Part shown: piece after piece, positions 53,225 through 61,680 of the stretch
How the letters are laid out: every line of letters begins with the position of its first letter
How positions within the stretch are numbered: the stretch's first letter is position 1
DNA from: Streptomyces aurantiacus
GTDB lineage: Bacteria; Actinomycetota; Actinomycetes; Streptomycetales; Streptomycetaceae
Length of the DNA stretch: 64,000 nt
Assembly (NCBI RefSeq): GCF_027107535.1
Contig: NZ_CP114283.1
Location: 8,370,001-8,434,000 of the forward strand
Direction of reading: 5' to 3'
The notes under the pieces: generated by a model
Seen by the model: only the letters and a program-made list of their open reading frames with translations
The model's database searches: none
What the model was told of the DNA's origin: nothing
Translations under genes and position numbers: made by a program

Positions 53225-53458
53225 GTGCTGGACCTTACCCTTCGCCTCCTCGCCCGAGTGCTGAGCTGCTGCACCCCACGCCCCCGGGGCCGTCACCGGC
53301 TCGGTGCGGTGCCGCCCCTGCGGTTCGTCCCCCTCCCACCGCCCCGCTTCGCGGAAGACCGGCTCCAGCGTGAGCGCCGCCGTGCCGCCTACCTCGCGAC
53401 CCTCGGCATCGATGTGGGCCCGGCCCGCATCCACGGCGTACGCGTGGCATCCCGATGA
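53225..53458 (+). CDS. Small hypothetical protein
   Basis: 77 aa from GTG at 53225, AGGAG upstream. Hydrophobic start VLDLTLRLLARVLSCC, then Pro/Arg-rich. Stop overlaps the next start (ATGA). Not recognised; retained because of ribosome site and coupling. Confidence 0.6.
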   Translation: MLDLTLRLLARVLSCCTPRPRGRHRLGAVPPLRFVPLPPPRFAEDRLQRERRRAAYLATLGIDVGPARIHGVRVASR

Positions 53459-53793
53459 CGCGCCCACCGGTACGGATGTGTGCCCGCTGCGAGCGCACCA
53501 CGGAGGAGCCCGTCCTGGTGCACGAGGTGCACGCCGCCACGGGTCCCGGCTTCAACGTCTACGCGTGCGCGGACTGCGCCGATCACTACCCGCCCCGCAC
53601 CGACCCGTACGAGCTCCTCGGATCCACCTCCAGGCGCTCCCGCCTGACGCTCCGTGTCTACCGGGTCGACACGGACGGCAACGTGGCCGAGGAACGCGAC
53701 AGGATCGAGGTCCTGGTCCGCGGCGGCGCCCTGCCGGTGTCGCGTACGTCGGCGTTCCCGCCGTGCGGATGCCCACGCTGCCGGACGCGGTAG
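53455..53793 (+). CDS. Small Cys-rich protein, probable zinc ribbon
   Basis: 112 aa. CxxC pairs: MCARCERTT, YACADCADHYP, and a C-terminal CGCPRC. Two to three CxxC knuckles suggest zinc binding. Coupled to the preceding small gene and divergent from the short GntR regulator; probably controlled by it. Function unknown. Confidence 0.7.
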   Translation: MTRPPVRMCARCERTTEEPVLVHEVHAATGPGFNVYACADCADHYPPRTDPYELLGSTSRRSRLTLRVYRVDTDGNVAEERDRIEVLVRGGALPVSRTSAFPPCGCPRCRTR

Positions 53794-53868
53794 CCGTCGC
53801 GTGACGTGGTGCGCGCCCCGGAGACCCGGCCGGGCGGCCGTCGCGTCGGCTCCCATTGCAGGACCGGC

Positions 53869-54492
53869 TCAGGCCTCCTTCGGGAACGTCACCTCCACGC
53901 GGCGGTTCTTGCGGCGGCCCTGTTCCGAGGTGTTGTCGGCGATGGGGTAGTCCTCGCTGTAGCCGCGCACCACGAAGGTGACGTTGGCCCCTCCGACACC
54001 GGCGGCGAGCTCCTCGTGGACGGCTTCCGCGCGCTTCTTGGAGAGCGTGAGGCCATGGGCGTACGAGCCGAGGTTGTCCGTGAAGCCGAAGACGCGGACG
54101 TTCGTGGCCTTCTGGGACTTGATCTCGGCCGCGATCGCCGCGATGCGCGAGCGTGCCTCCGGGTTGAGTTTCGAGCTGTCCTTCGGGAAGAGGACCTCGG
54201 CCTGGAGGGCGAACGTCACGTCCTCGTTCGTGTCCTCGCGGCGTTCCTCGCCGCCGAGGTCCTCGACGACCGACTTGATGTCCAGCACCTTCGCGGAGGC
54301 GAGCGTGGCGCCGTCGGCGAGCTTCAGCCCCGGGCTGTTCGCGTCGACCTCCGGGGGCGGCGACGTGGTGACGCTGCCCGGCGGGGCACTGGGGTCCTCG
54401 TCGTCCGCATGGGCCGAGGTCAGCGGAGTCATGAAGACGAGCGTGGTGAGGGCGGTGAGGGTGACCGACGTGGCGCGGAGGCTGAGGGACAT
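53869..54492 (-). CDS. Secreted OmpA-domain protein of the Tad locus
   Basis: 207 aa from ATG at 54492. Signal peptide (about 1-29, ends near TSAHA), acidic/Pro linker, then an OmpA C-terminal peptidoglycan-binding domain: AEVLFPKDSSKLNPEARSRI, VRVFGFTDNLGSYAHGLTLS, SKKRAEAVHEEL, NRRVEVTF. Starts 2 bp after the lipoprotein stop. Likely anchors the pilus apparatus in the cell wall. Confidence 0.88.
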   Translation of the reverse strand: MSLSLRATSVTLTALTTLVFMTPLTSAHADDEDPSAPPGSVTTSPPPEVDANSPGLKLADGATLASAKVLDIKSVVEDLGGEERREDTNEDVTFALQAEVLFPKDSSKLNPEARSRIAAIAAEIKSQKATNVRVFGFTDNLGSYAHGLTLSKKRAEAVHEELAAGVGGANVTFVVRGYSEDYPIADNTSEQGRRKNRRVEVTFPKEA

Positions 54493-54494
54493 GG

Positions 54495-55091
54495 CTACTC
54501 GCCCTCGGAGAGTTCGAGGGAGGCCGGCGGCATGGTCGGCACCTGGAACTGCACCTTCGTCGTGCCCTCCGGAGGCGCCGGGAACTGGGCGAACCATTCA
54601 GCGGTCTTCCCCTGGTCGATACCGCCCTGGAACTTCGTGCACAGGCAGCGGCCTTCGGTGTCCCTGAGGACGAGGTACTTCTTCTTGCCCTTCTGGTCGA
54701 CGAAACTGGCGCCCGCCAGGGAACCCCCGTTCTTCTGCAGTTCCGTCTCGTCGCTCTGCCACTCACTCGCGATCCAGAGCCCGGATGTCGCATTCGTCAC
54801 CCTGCCCTGGACGGTAACGAATCCGCCTTCGTCCCGTTTGGCGGATGTGACCGTGAGCGTGATGCCGTTGCTTTTCACCTCGGCCAGGACCTGGTCCGGC
54901 TCGGCCGCTTCGGACTCCTTGTCCTGACCATTTTCCTTGTCGTCGCTCTTGGCCGGGGTGGAAGACGCCGTCTTGTCCGACTTGCCGTCGTCGCCTCCCC
55001 CGCCACAGCCGGCCACCGTGAGGACCAGCCCAGTCGTGATCGCCACCGCGGTCAGTACCGTGCGGCCCTTCGTGGTGCGCCGAACGTTCAT
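54495..55091 (-). CDS. Lipoprotein of the Tad locus
   Basis: 198 aa. Signal peptide with lipobox LTVAGC (Cys29), then a Gly/Asp/Ser/Lys-rich low-complexity stretch to about 65 and a globular domain with GITLTVTSAKRDEGGFVTVQ, GRCLCTKFQG and a closing FQVPTMPPAS. No known domain. Tightly linked to the OmpA-like and TadG-like genes; a surface accessory protein of the pilus system is inferred. Confidence 0.8.
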   Translation of the reverse strand: MNVRRTTKGRTVLTAVAITTGLVLTVAGCGGGGDDGKSDKTASSTPAKSDDKENGQDKESEAAEPDQVLAEVKSNGITLTVTSAKRDEGGFVTVQGRVTNATSGLWIASEWQSDETELQKNGGSLAGASFVDQKGKKKYLVLRDTEGRCLCTKFQGGIDQGKTAEWFAQFPAPPEGTTKVQFQVPTMPPASLELSEGE

Positions 55092-55106
55092 CGGTACGAC
55101 TTCCTT

Positions 55107-55709
55107 TCACTCGGCCAGATGCACAGAGAACAGCACGGACGCGTCGGGAAGGTCGTCCAATTCGAAATCTTCGGGGTCGATGTCCACGGGTTCGCCGTCA
55201 CAGTCCAACGTGATGAGTTTCGTGGGATCGGCGTCGAGGTCGAAGTCACACCGGGGTTCGATGACGGCAACGGCATCAGCCTTGGCATGTTTTGTCTCGG
55301 TGCCAGGGATGATCGAGTCGCCCACCGTGTAGTTCGTCTCGACGGCCACCCGGAATCCGGGCAGCGCGTTGATGGCGACCTGTTGGGCACCGCCCTGGAC
55401 GGTTGAGTCGTTCTCGGCGGCCAGTTGCTGGGCCGCGGCCGTGGCCCCGGCGCCCTCGAACTTGTCACCGTCGAGCCAGTCCAGCCACTGGTCGTCCGTT
55501 CCGATGGCGCCCCCAAGGCCTTCCATCAGTTCGTCGCGGGCGTCCTGCGCGGCTGCCAACGCGGCGGCGTCCGCCGCGGATTGCGCACCGTTGCGGGCGG
55601 ACGCCGCCTGGGCGAACGCGAAGAACGCGAACGCGGCGAAGAGCAGGATTCCCGTCAACCAGATGTAGATGGGAAGGGTCGAACCCTGGTCTCCTCGGAA
55701 ACGGAACAG
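55107..55709 (-). CDS. TadG-like pilus assembly protein (probable CTG start)
   Basis: About 200 aa. FRFRGDQGSTLPIYIWLTGI leads into a single helix (LLFAAFAFFAFAQAASARNG) and the Tad-typical AQSAADAAALAAAQDARDEL. The frame has no ATG, GTG or TTG near this N-terminus. CTG at 55709, 3 bp after the pilin stop, fits, so translation may depend on coupling to the pilin gene. Secreted remainder ends in an acidic region (DFDLDADP, DIDPEDFELDDLPD). Pseudopilin-like envelope protein. Confidence 0.75.
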   Translation of the reverse strand: MFRFRGDQGSTLPIYIWLTGILLFAAFAFFAFAQAASARNGAQSAADAAALAAAQDARDELMEGLGGAIGTDDQWLDWLDGDKFEGAGATAAAQQLAAENDSTVQGGAQQVAINALPGFRVAVETNYTVGDSIIPGTETKHAKADAVAVIEPRCDFDLDADPTKLITLDCDGEPVDIDPEDFELDDLPDASVLFSVHLAE

Positions 55710-55711
55710 CG

Positions 55712-55954
55712 CTATCCCGCGATGACCTTGTTGACCGCGTTGCCGATGGCTTGGGAGATCTTGCCGTCCAGGCCGAGTTGGTCGATCAAGGTGTAGATCC
55801 CCGCGATGAGGATCATCAGGCCGGCGTACTCCACGAATCCGGCTCCCCGGTCGCGGTCCTGCCCCCGCGTCCGGGCGGACACGTTCTGGGCCCAGGCCTC
55901 TACGGCCCGCTCCACGCCCACCGCTGCCCTCAGCGTCCAGTCCTTCGCCACCAC
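55712..55954 (-). CDS. flp: Flp/Fap-type pilin
   Basis: 80 aa from GTG at 55954 (GGAAGGAA upstream; VVAKDWTLRAAVGVERAVEA). DRGAGFVEYAGLMILIAGIY contains the Flp prepilin site: cleavage after RG gives A-G-F-V-E-Y with Glu5 and Tyr6 and a hydrophobic polymerisation helix. The leader is longer than usual. Major pilin of the locus; the peptidase (TadV) is not in the window. Confidence 0.88.
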   Translation of the reverse strand: MVAKDWTLRAAVGVERAVEAWAQNVSARTRGQDRDRGAGFVEYAGLMILIAGIYTLIDQLGLDGKISQAIGNAVNKVIAG

Positions 55955-56056
55955 GACCGCTTCCTTCCCACCCAGAACCACTACCGTCCCGCGCACCGTA
56001 CGTGAGAACCCGCCTACTGGGGGTGGGTCCAGGGGCCCAACTTCCCGTCGTCGGAG

Positions 56057-56809
56057 TCACCGGTTCCACCCCCCGTGGGCCGTGCCCAGCCAGTGGGCTA
56101 TCGCTTCGCTGCGCGTGGAAGCGTGCAGCTTTGCGAAGATGCGGTTGATGTGATTCTTGACCGTCTTCTCGCTGATGAAGCACGTGGCGGCGATCTGCTG
56201 GTTGCTCATGCCGGCCGCGATGAGATCCATGACCTCCACCTCCCGTGAACTCAGACCGAAATCGCGTCGGTTGCGGCCGCGACGGTGGAGCCCCGCCGCA
56301 TGGACAGGTCGAGCCTCCGACGACTGTGCCACAACTGATTGCACATGCGAAGAGTTTTGGTTCGGTTCGTACGAAACACCGAGCGAATCCGACACATCGG
56401 CGGCGGAGGATGTGAAAGTGGCCATTCCGGAGTGCAAGTCCCGCACGGCGGTGATCAGTTCGGGGGTCGTGAACTCTCCGTGGACCAGATACCCGACGGC
56501 GCCCAGGCGCAACGCCTCGGCCACCACCTCGGGTTCGCTGCTGTACGTCAGCATCATCACGGGAGCGAGCCGGGCCAGCGGGGGCAGTGCGGTCAGGCCG
56601 TCCGTGCCGGGCATGCGCACGTCGAGCAGGATCACGTCGGGGCGGTGCAGGGTCGCGGCCGCGACCGCTTCCGCGCCGTTGGACGCCTGGGCCACGACCC
56701 GGATGCCGGGGTGGGCGTCGAGCAGGGCCGCGAGGCCGGCCCGGACGACCGGGTTGTCGTCGGCCACGAGCACTCGCAGGGGCGGGCCGGAAAGTGCCTG
56801 GTCAGGCAT
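56057..56809 (-). CDS. NarL/LuxR response regulator of the Tad locus
   Basis: 250 aa. Receiver: VLVADDNPVVRAGLAALL (acidic pair), phosphosite Asp63 in VILLDVRMPGTDG, Thr88 in MMLTYSSE. The invariant receiver Lys is replaced by His110 (GYLVHGEFT). A linker of about 50 residues precedes the LuxR domain: LSSREVEVMDLIAAGMSNQQ, ISEKTVKNHINRIFAKL. Start overlaps the kinase stop by 8 bp. Likely controls pilus expression. Confidence 0.92.
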   Translation of the reverse strand: MPDQALSGPPLRVLVADDNPVVRAGLAALLDAHPGIRVVAQASNGAEAVAAATLHRPDVILLDVRMPGTDGLTALPPLARLAPVMMLTYSSEPEVVAEALRLGAVGYLVHGEFTTPELITAVRDLHSGMATFTSSAADVSDSLGVSYEPNQNSSHVQSVVAQSSEARPVHAAGLHRRGRNRRDFGLSSREVEVMDLIAAGMSNQQIAATCFISEKTVKNHINRIFAKLHASTRSEAIAHWLGTAHGGWNR

Positions 56810-58301
56810 GTGCGGCCTCCTCTTGAGGAGTGTGAGAGGAAGGTGCGGGCAAGGGGGCGGCGGGCGGGAGGTCCACGGTGACCTCCGTGCCTCCGCGCTC
56901 GGCTGTGCGCAGGTGCAGGCACGCGCCCACGGACGCCGCGCGCTCCAGCATTCCCAGCAGACCGAAGTGGCCGGATCTCGCCAGGACCTGTACGTCGTCG
57001 AGGGACACGGCGCTGCCGGCGCCGTCGTCCCGCACGGTCAGGCTCAGGACAGGGTGCGAGGCGTCGAGGGTCACGTCCACGCGGGTCGCCCCCGCGTGAC
57101 GGTGTGCGTTCTCCAGGGCCTCCGAGACGATCGCCAGGAGCTGTCTGGGCGCCTCGGAAGGGAGCGTGGGAACTGGTGTGGCGGCCTCGCAGGCCGGTGT
57201 CGGGGTCGGGGCCGGAGTGGCGGTCTCGCGGGCCGGTGCCGGGGCGGGCCGGTGGGTGAAGGTCGCCCTGATACCCGTACGGGACTCGAAGTCCGCCACC
57301 CTGGACGCCAGTTCCGTCGCCAGGTCCGCGGGCGGGCTCGACAGGGTGGTGTGGTCCCGCAGGTCGGTGAGCAGGTCCCGGGACTCCGCCGCCGCCCGGC
57401 GTGCCGCACCCGCCACCGCCGCGGCCTGGGACGTGAGCGCGCGGGGGTCGGTGTCGTGGTCCGCGGCCACCGCCAGGGCCTCGGCGGCCAGCGCGAGACC
57501 GTGCAGGGTCTTCGCCACGGAGTCGTGCATCTCCCGGGCCAGGCGCGCCCGTTCGGACTCGACGGCCTCCGCGACGGCCAGGCGGGAGTTCGCCTCCGCG
57601 AGGGCCTGACTCGCCGTGCCGAAGTGGAACATCAGATTGCGCAGGGTGACACCGATGATGCCCGCGGCGACGCAGAAGCCCGCGATCAGCAGGGTGCTGG
57701 CACCGGCGCCCGGGCGCTGTTCCCACGCCCTGAACACCGTCAGCAGGACCACCAGTTGCAGGCCCGTGAAGACTCCGGAGCCGCGCCAGCCGTACAGCAG
57801 GCCCGCCAGGAGGGGCGTACAGACGGCCGCGTACGCGAGCGGGGAGGCCGGGGACGCCGTCAGCAGGAGTATCGCGCCGAAGACCAGGTCCACTGCCATG
57901 AGGGTGGGGTGGGCCAGGAGCCGGGGGGCGAAGCGGTCCCAGTCCCTGAGCATGGCGTACGAGCCCATCACGCCCAGGACCGCGGCGGTGAGGACGGCGT
58001 GCCGGGGCAGGCCGTCGGTCGCGTTGGCGGTCGCGAAGGGCGCGCCGATCGCGATGAGGGTGAGGCGTACGGCGAACGCCTGGCGGCACAGGGCCTGTAG
58101 GGCGTTGAGCTGGAGGCGGACGCTGCCGGGCGCTGCCGCGTCGTCCGCGAAGTAGCCTGTGGCCCACTTGGCGGAGCCGCCGGTGGGGAGGGCCGTGCGG
58201 AGGCTGCGGGTCCGTCGTGGCTGGTCGCGCAGTTCTCCGCGCTCCTGACGGCGCCCCTTGAAGGGGGGCTCCGCCCACCGGTGCTTCCAGCTGGCCGTCA
58301 T
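56802..58301 (-). CDS. NarL-type sensor histidine kinase of the Tad locus
   Basis: 499 aa from ATG at 58301, 1 bp after the tadC stop. N-terminal 45 residues are basic and partly encoded by a dispersed intergenic repeat. Five to six membrane helices (about 75-220). HisKA_3: ESERARLAREMHDSVAKTLH with His259. HATPase: ALENAHRHAGATRVDVTLD, VRDDGAGSAV, GHFGLLGMLERAASVGACLH. A Thr/Pro/Ala repeat insert (about 353-378) lies inside the ATPase domain. No periplasmic sensor domain of size, so membrane sensing is inferred. Confidence 0.92.
   Translation of the reverse strand: MTASWKHRWAEPPFKGRRQERGELRDQPRRTRSLRTALPTGGSAKWATGYFADDAAAPGSVRLQLNALQALCRQAFAVRLTLIAIGAPFATANATDGLPRHAVLTAAVLGVMGSYAMLRDWDRFAPRLLAHPTLMAVDLVFGAILLLTASPASPLAYAAVCTPLLAGLLYGWRGSGVFTGLQLVVLLTVFRAWEQRPGAGASTLLIAGFCVAAGIIGVTLRNLMFHFGTASQALAEANSRLAVAEAVESERARLAREMHDSVAKTLHGLALAAEALAVAADHDTDPRALTSQAAAVAGAARRAAAESRDLLTDLRDHTTLSSPPADLATELASRVADFESRTGIRATFTHRPAPAPARETATPAPTPTPACEAATPVPTLPSEAPRQLLAIVSEALENAHRHAGATRVDVTLDASHPVLSLTVRDDGAGSAVSLDDVQVLARSGHFGLLGMLERAASVGACLHLRTAERGGTEVTVDLPPAAPLPAPSSHTPQEEAAHA
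58223..58262. repeat. Dispersed repeat, copy 3, inside a coding sequence
   Basis: Core GGTCGCGCAGTTCTCCGCG (58223-58241), one mismatch to copy 1, with degenerate hairpin sequence after it. It encodes about residues 13-27 of the histidine kinase on the opposite strand, so an intergenic repeat seems to have been absorbed into the N-terminus. Confidence 0.7.
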
Positions 58302-58302
58302 C

Positions 58303-59193
58303 TCAACGCCCCAGGACTGAGCCGAAGTTCGTGCCCGAGCCGAGGAACATTCCCGTGGCGATGAGGATCATCGTGGCCGGGAGCATGAACACCAGCGTGA
58401 CCATCGTCGCCTTGGGGATCGTCTTCGCGGCCCGGCGGCGGGAGTTCTGGGCGTCGGTGCGGCGCATGTCGGTGGCGAGCTGGATGAGGGTGTCGGCGAT
58501 CGGGGAGCCCAGCTCCTCGCCCTGCTGCAGTGCCGAGACGAACTGGGCGACCTGCTCGGAGGAGTTGCGCCTGCGCAGCTCGTCGAACGCCTGGCGGCGG
58601 CTGACGCCCATGTCCATCTGGCGCAGGGTGATGCGCAGTTCGTCCGCCCACGGCCCCTCGTAGTGGTCGGCGACGCGGTCCAGGGCCTGGCGGAAGCCGA
58701 GGCCCGCCGACACCACGACCGCCAGGACGTCCAGGAAGTCGGGGAGGGTGCGGTCGATGACCTCCTTGCGTTCGCGGATCGCCTGCCAGATCAGGGCGTC
58801 GGCGGCCAGCAGGCCGAAGGCGAGGGCCATCAGGGCGAAGAGGAGCCGCCCGTTGGTGAGGAAGATCAGGAAGAGCAGGACGCCGAAGACGCCGTACACC
58901 GCCCGGCGGGCCGCGTAGCGGTTCAGGGTCAGGCCGCCGGGGTTGCCCGCCATGTCGATGCGGCGGCGCTTGGCGTCCACGCGGCGCGGGCCCATCACCC
59001 GCAGCACGAGCGGGGCGAAGCGCATGCCGAGGCGGTCGACGGCCGACTCCGCCGTGGAGACACGGGTCGCGCCGACCTCCAGGGCGAGCGCCATGTCGCC
59101 GGGAAGCTTGGCCTCCGCGCGGTACATGCGGACGCCCAGAAGGATGCCTGCGACCGCGAGGCCCATCAGTGCGGCGAGCAGCAGAGCGAGCAC
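58303..59193 (-). CDS. tadC: TadC-type inner-membrane pilus platform protein
   Basis: 296 aa, GTG start at 59193. T2SS-F domain: ERKEVIDRTLPDFLDVLAVV, VVSAGLGFRQALDRVADHYE, LRQMDMGVSRRQAFDELRRR, QGEELGSPIADTLIQLATDM. Helices at the N-terminus (2-22), about 95-130 and C-terminus (MVTLVFMLPATMILIATGMF). Partners TadB and TadA in pilin extrusion. Confidence 0.93.
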   Translation of the reverse strand: MLALLLAALMGLAVAGILLGVRMYRAEAKLPGDMALALEVGATRVSTAESAVDRLGMRFAPLVLRVMGPRRVDAKRRRIDMAGNPGGLTLNRYAARRAVYGVFGVLLFLIFLTNGRLLFALMALAFGLLAADALIWQAIRERKEVIDRTLPDFLDVLAVVVSAGLGFRQALDRVADHYEGPWADELRITLRQMDMGVSRRQAFDELRRRNSSEQVAQFVSALQQGEELGSPIADTLIQLATDMRRTDAQNSRRRAAKTIPKATMVTLVFMLPATMILIATGMFLGSGTNFGSVLGR

Positions 59194-59206
59194 CGTGATC
59201 CCCTCC

Positions 59207-60145
59207 TCATACTTCGATCTTGCCGAGGCGGCGGATGACGAAGAAACCGATCGTGTAGAGCCCCATGGAGATCAGCACCAGGGTCTGGCCGAGCGGGGAG
59301 CCGGTCACCTTGGCGAGGGCGCCCTCGTTCGAGGAGTTGATGAGGAGGAGCGAGCCGAGGCCGAGGAGCGGGACCGTGAACGCCGTCGCGTTGACCTCGG
59401 AGAGCATCGTGCGGACCTCACGACGTGTCTCCTTGCGGTCCTCCAGGGTCTGGGTCAGGTTCCGCAGGGAGTTGACGACCGAGCCGCCCGCCTTGTTGGA
59501 GAGGACCAGCGTGGTGACGAGGACGACGAGCTCGCGGGACGGGAGACGTTCGGCCAGCTCGCCGAGGGTGTCGTCGACCGAGCGGCCCAGTGTCAGCTGG
59601 TCCGCCACGCGGGCCAGTTCCTCACCGGCGGGTGCTTCCAGTTCCTCCGCCGCCATCGCGAGGGCGGTGCGCAGGGCGAGGCCGGCCGCTGCCGCGTTGG
59701 CCAGCAGGCGGGCCACGTCCGGGAGCTGGTTGATGAACGCCTCGATGCGTTTCTGGCGCTGCCAGTTGAGGAAGATCGCGGCGCTCCACATGCCGAGGAG
59801 GCCCGCGATGGGGCCGAAGAAGGGCGCCAGGGCGGCGGCCGCGATCAGCCACAGCGCGACGACCACGGCGGCGACGTACGTGAAGAACTCGCCCGCCGTC
59901 ACGTCCAGGCCCGTCGCCGAGATCCTCAGCTGGATGGTGCGGCCCAGGCGGGTGCGGCGCAGCCGGCGGTCGACGGCGGCGAAGCGGCGGGCGCGGCCCG
60001 CGGCGGTGCGCAGGGGCCCGCCGGAGAGGCGGTCGACGAGGTCCTGGCGCTGGGCGCGGCCGGACGCGTAGGTGTGGACGCCCGCCACGGCGAGCGTGCC
60101 GCACAGCATGGTGGCGCCGAGGGCGAGGGGGACGGCGTTGTTCAC
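59207..60145 (-). CDS. tadB: TadB-type inner-membrane pilus platform protein
   Basis: 312 aa. N-terminal helix (about 5-24), paired helices (about 88-125), T2SS-F domain: QLPDVARLLANAAAAGLALR, EELARVADQLTLGRSVDDTL, ELAERLPSRELVVLVTTLVL, and a C-terminal helix pair (VPLLGLGSLLLINSSNEGAL, GQTLVLISMGLYTIGFFVIR). Directly upstream of tadC. Confidence 0.93.
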   Translation of the reverse strand: MNNAVPLALGATMLCGTLAVAGVHTYASGRAQRQDLVDRLSGGPLRTAAGRARRFAAVDRRLRRTRLGRTIQLRISATGLDVTAGEFFTYVAAVVVALWLIAAAALAPFFGPIAGLLGMWSAAIFLNWQRQKRIEAFINQLPDVARLLANAAAAGLALRTALAMAAEELEAPAGEELARVADQLTLGRSVDDTLGELAERLPSRELVVLVTTLVLSNKAGGSVVNSLRNLTQTLEDRKETRREVRTMLSEVNATAFTVPLLGLGSLLLINSSNEGALAKVTGSPLGQTLVLISMGLYTIGFFVIRRLGKIEV

Positions 60146-60275
60146 GGCTCGCTCCTCTCTCTCGTGTCTCCGGTGGTGGCCCGGGTGGGTGGCGGTTGCC
60201 CGCCGACCCGGAGCCGTGCCCTCTCCCCCGTGGTCCGGGTGGGCGTCGTCTCGCCGGTGGCCCGGCGGGTCGGCG

Positions 60276-61616
60276 TCATCCGATGGCCTGGCGGGTGTTG
60301 AGGACGTCGATCGCCTCCGCCACCCCGAAGGCGGGCGGCAGCGGTTCGCCCGCGACGAACAGTTTCTCCGCGACCGAGCGGGGCAGCGGCAGGTGTTCGA
60401 AGTGGCCGTGGACGACGCGGTCGGGGCCGGTCGGGCGGGACACGAAGCGGGTGACCGGGACGATGCGGAACTGTTCGCGGCCGTGCGAGACCAGCAGGGC
60501 GATCTCGGTGACCTTGCGGGAGCCGTCGGCGTGCCGGGTGAGCTGGACGACCACGTCCACCGCGGAGTTGATCTGGTCCTTGAGCGCCTCGAAGGGGATC
60601 TGCACCTCGGACATCGAGCCGAGGGTCTGGAGCCGCATCAGGGCGTCCTCGGCGGAGTTCGAGTGGACGGTGGCGAGGGAGCCGTCGTGGCCCGTCGACA
60701 TGGCCTGGAGCATGTCGAGGGTCTCGCCGCCGCGGACCTCACCGACGATGATGCGGTCGGGGCGCATGCGCAGGGAGTTGCGGACCAGGTCGCGGATGGT
60801 GATCTGGCCCTTGCCCTCCACGTTCGGCGGGCGGGACTCCAGGCGGATGACGTGCTCCTGCTGGAGCTGCAGTTCCGCGGAGTCCTCGATGGTGATGATG
60901 CGCTCGTGGGACGGGACGAGTCCGGAGAGCGCGTTGAGGAGTGTCGTCTTCCCGGAGCCCGTACCGCCGCTGACGATGACGTTGAAGCGGGCGCGGACGA
61001 ACGCGGCGAGCAGCATCAGCATCTGCTCGTCGAGCGAGCCGAGGCCGATCAGCTCCGGGAGGGTGTAGGCGCGCGGGAAGCGGCGGATCGTGAGGGTGGG
61101 GCCGGTCAGGGCGAGCGGCGGGATGATGACGTTCACGCGCTCGCCGGTGGGCAGGCGGGCGTCCACCATCGGGTTCGACTCGTCCACGCGGCGGTTGACC
61201 GTGGAGACGATGCGCTCGATGGTCTGCATCAGCTGCTCGTTCGAGGCGAACCGGAGCGGGAGCTGCTCCACGCGCCCGGCGCGCTCCACGAAGATGGAGT
61301 CCGGGCCGTTGACCATGATCTCGGTGATCGAAGCGTCGGCGAGGAGGGGTTCCAGGACGCCGAGGCCCAGGGCCTCGTCCACGACCCGGCGGATCAGCTG
61401 GGAGCGTTCGGCGGTCGACAGGACCGGGCCCTCGCGGCTGATGATGTGCCCGAGCACGCGCTCCAGGCGTATGCGGCGCTCGGCCGCCGCGAGGCTCGAC
61501 ATCTCCGCGAGGTCGATCTCTTCGAGCAGTTTGGCGCGGTATATGGCGACGAGGTGGCCGTCCTCGCGGCCGGGTCCGCTCTCTTCGGGTGCGGCGATAC
61601 GGGCTCGCAGGCTCAT
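60276..61616 (-). CDS. tadA: TadA/CpaF secretion ATPase
   Basis: 446 aa. GSITEIMVNGPDSIFVERAG-type N-domain (reads ASITEIMVNGPDS), Walker A VSGGTGSGKTTLLNALSG, Asp box IITIEDSAELQLQQEHVIRL, Walker B RPDRIIVGEVRGGETLDMLQ, and His box GHDGSLATVHSNSAEDAL. Hexameric ATPase that powers Flp pilus assembly at the cytoplasmic face. Confidence 0.96.
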   Translation of the reverse strand: MSLRARIAAPEESGPGREDGHLVAIYRAKLLEEIDLAEMSSLAAAERRIRLERVLGHIISREGPVLSTAERSQLIRRVVDEALGLGVLEPLLADASITEIMVNGPDSIFVERAGRVEQLPLRFASNEQLMQTIERIVSTVNRRVDESNPMVDARLPTGERVNVIIPPLALTGPTLTIRRFPRAYTLPELIGLGSLDEQMLMLLAAFVRARFNVIVSGGTGSGKTTLLNALSGLVPSHERIITIEDSAELQLQQEHVIRLESRPPNVEGKGQITIRDLVRNSLRMRPDRIIVGEVRGGETLDMLQAMSTGHDGSLATVHSNSAEDALMRLQTLGSMSEVQIPFEALKDQINSAVDVVVQLTRHADGSRKVTEIALLVSHGREQFRIVPVTRFVSRPTGPDRVVHGHFEHLPLPRSVAEKLFVAGEPLPPAFGVAEAIDVLNTRQAIG

Positions 61617-61680
61617 GGGGTCGCCTCCTCTCGGTGTCTCGGTCGTGCGGTTCGGTCGTGCGGTTCGCTCGGTCTCTCGG

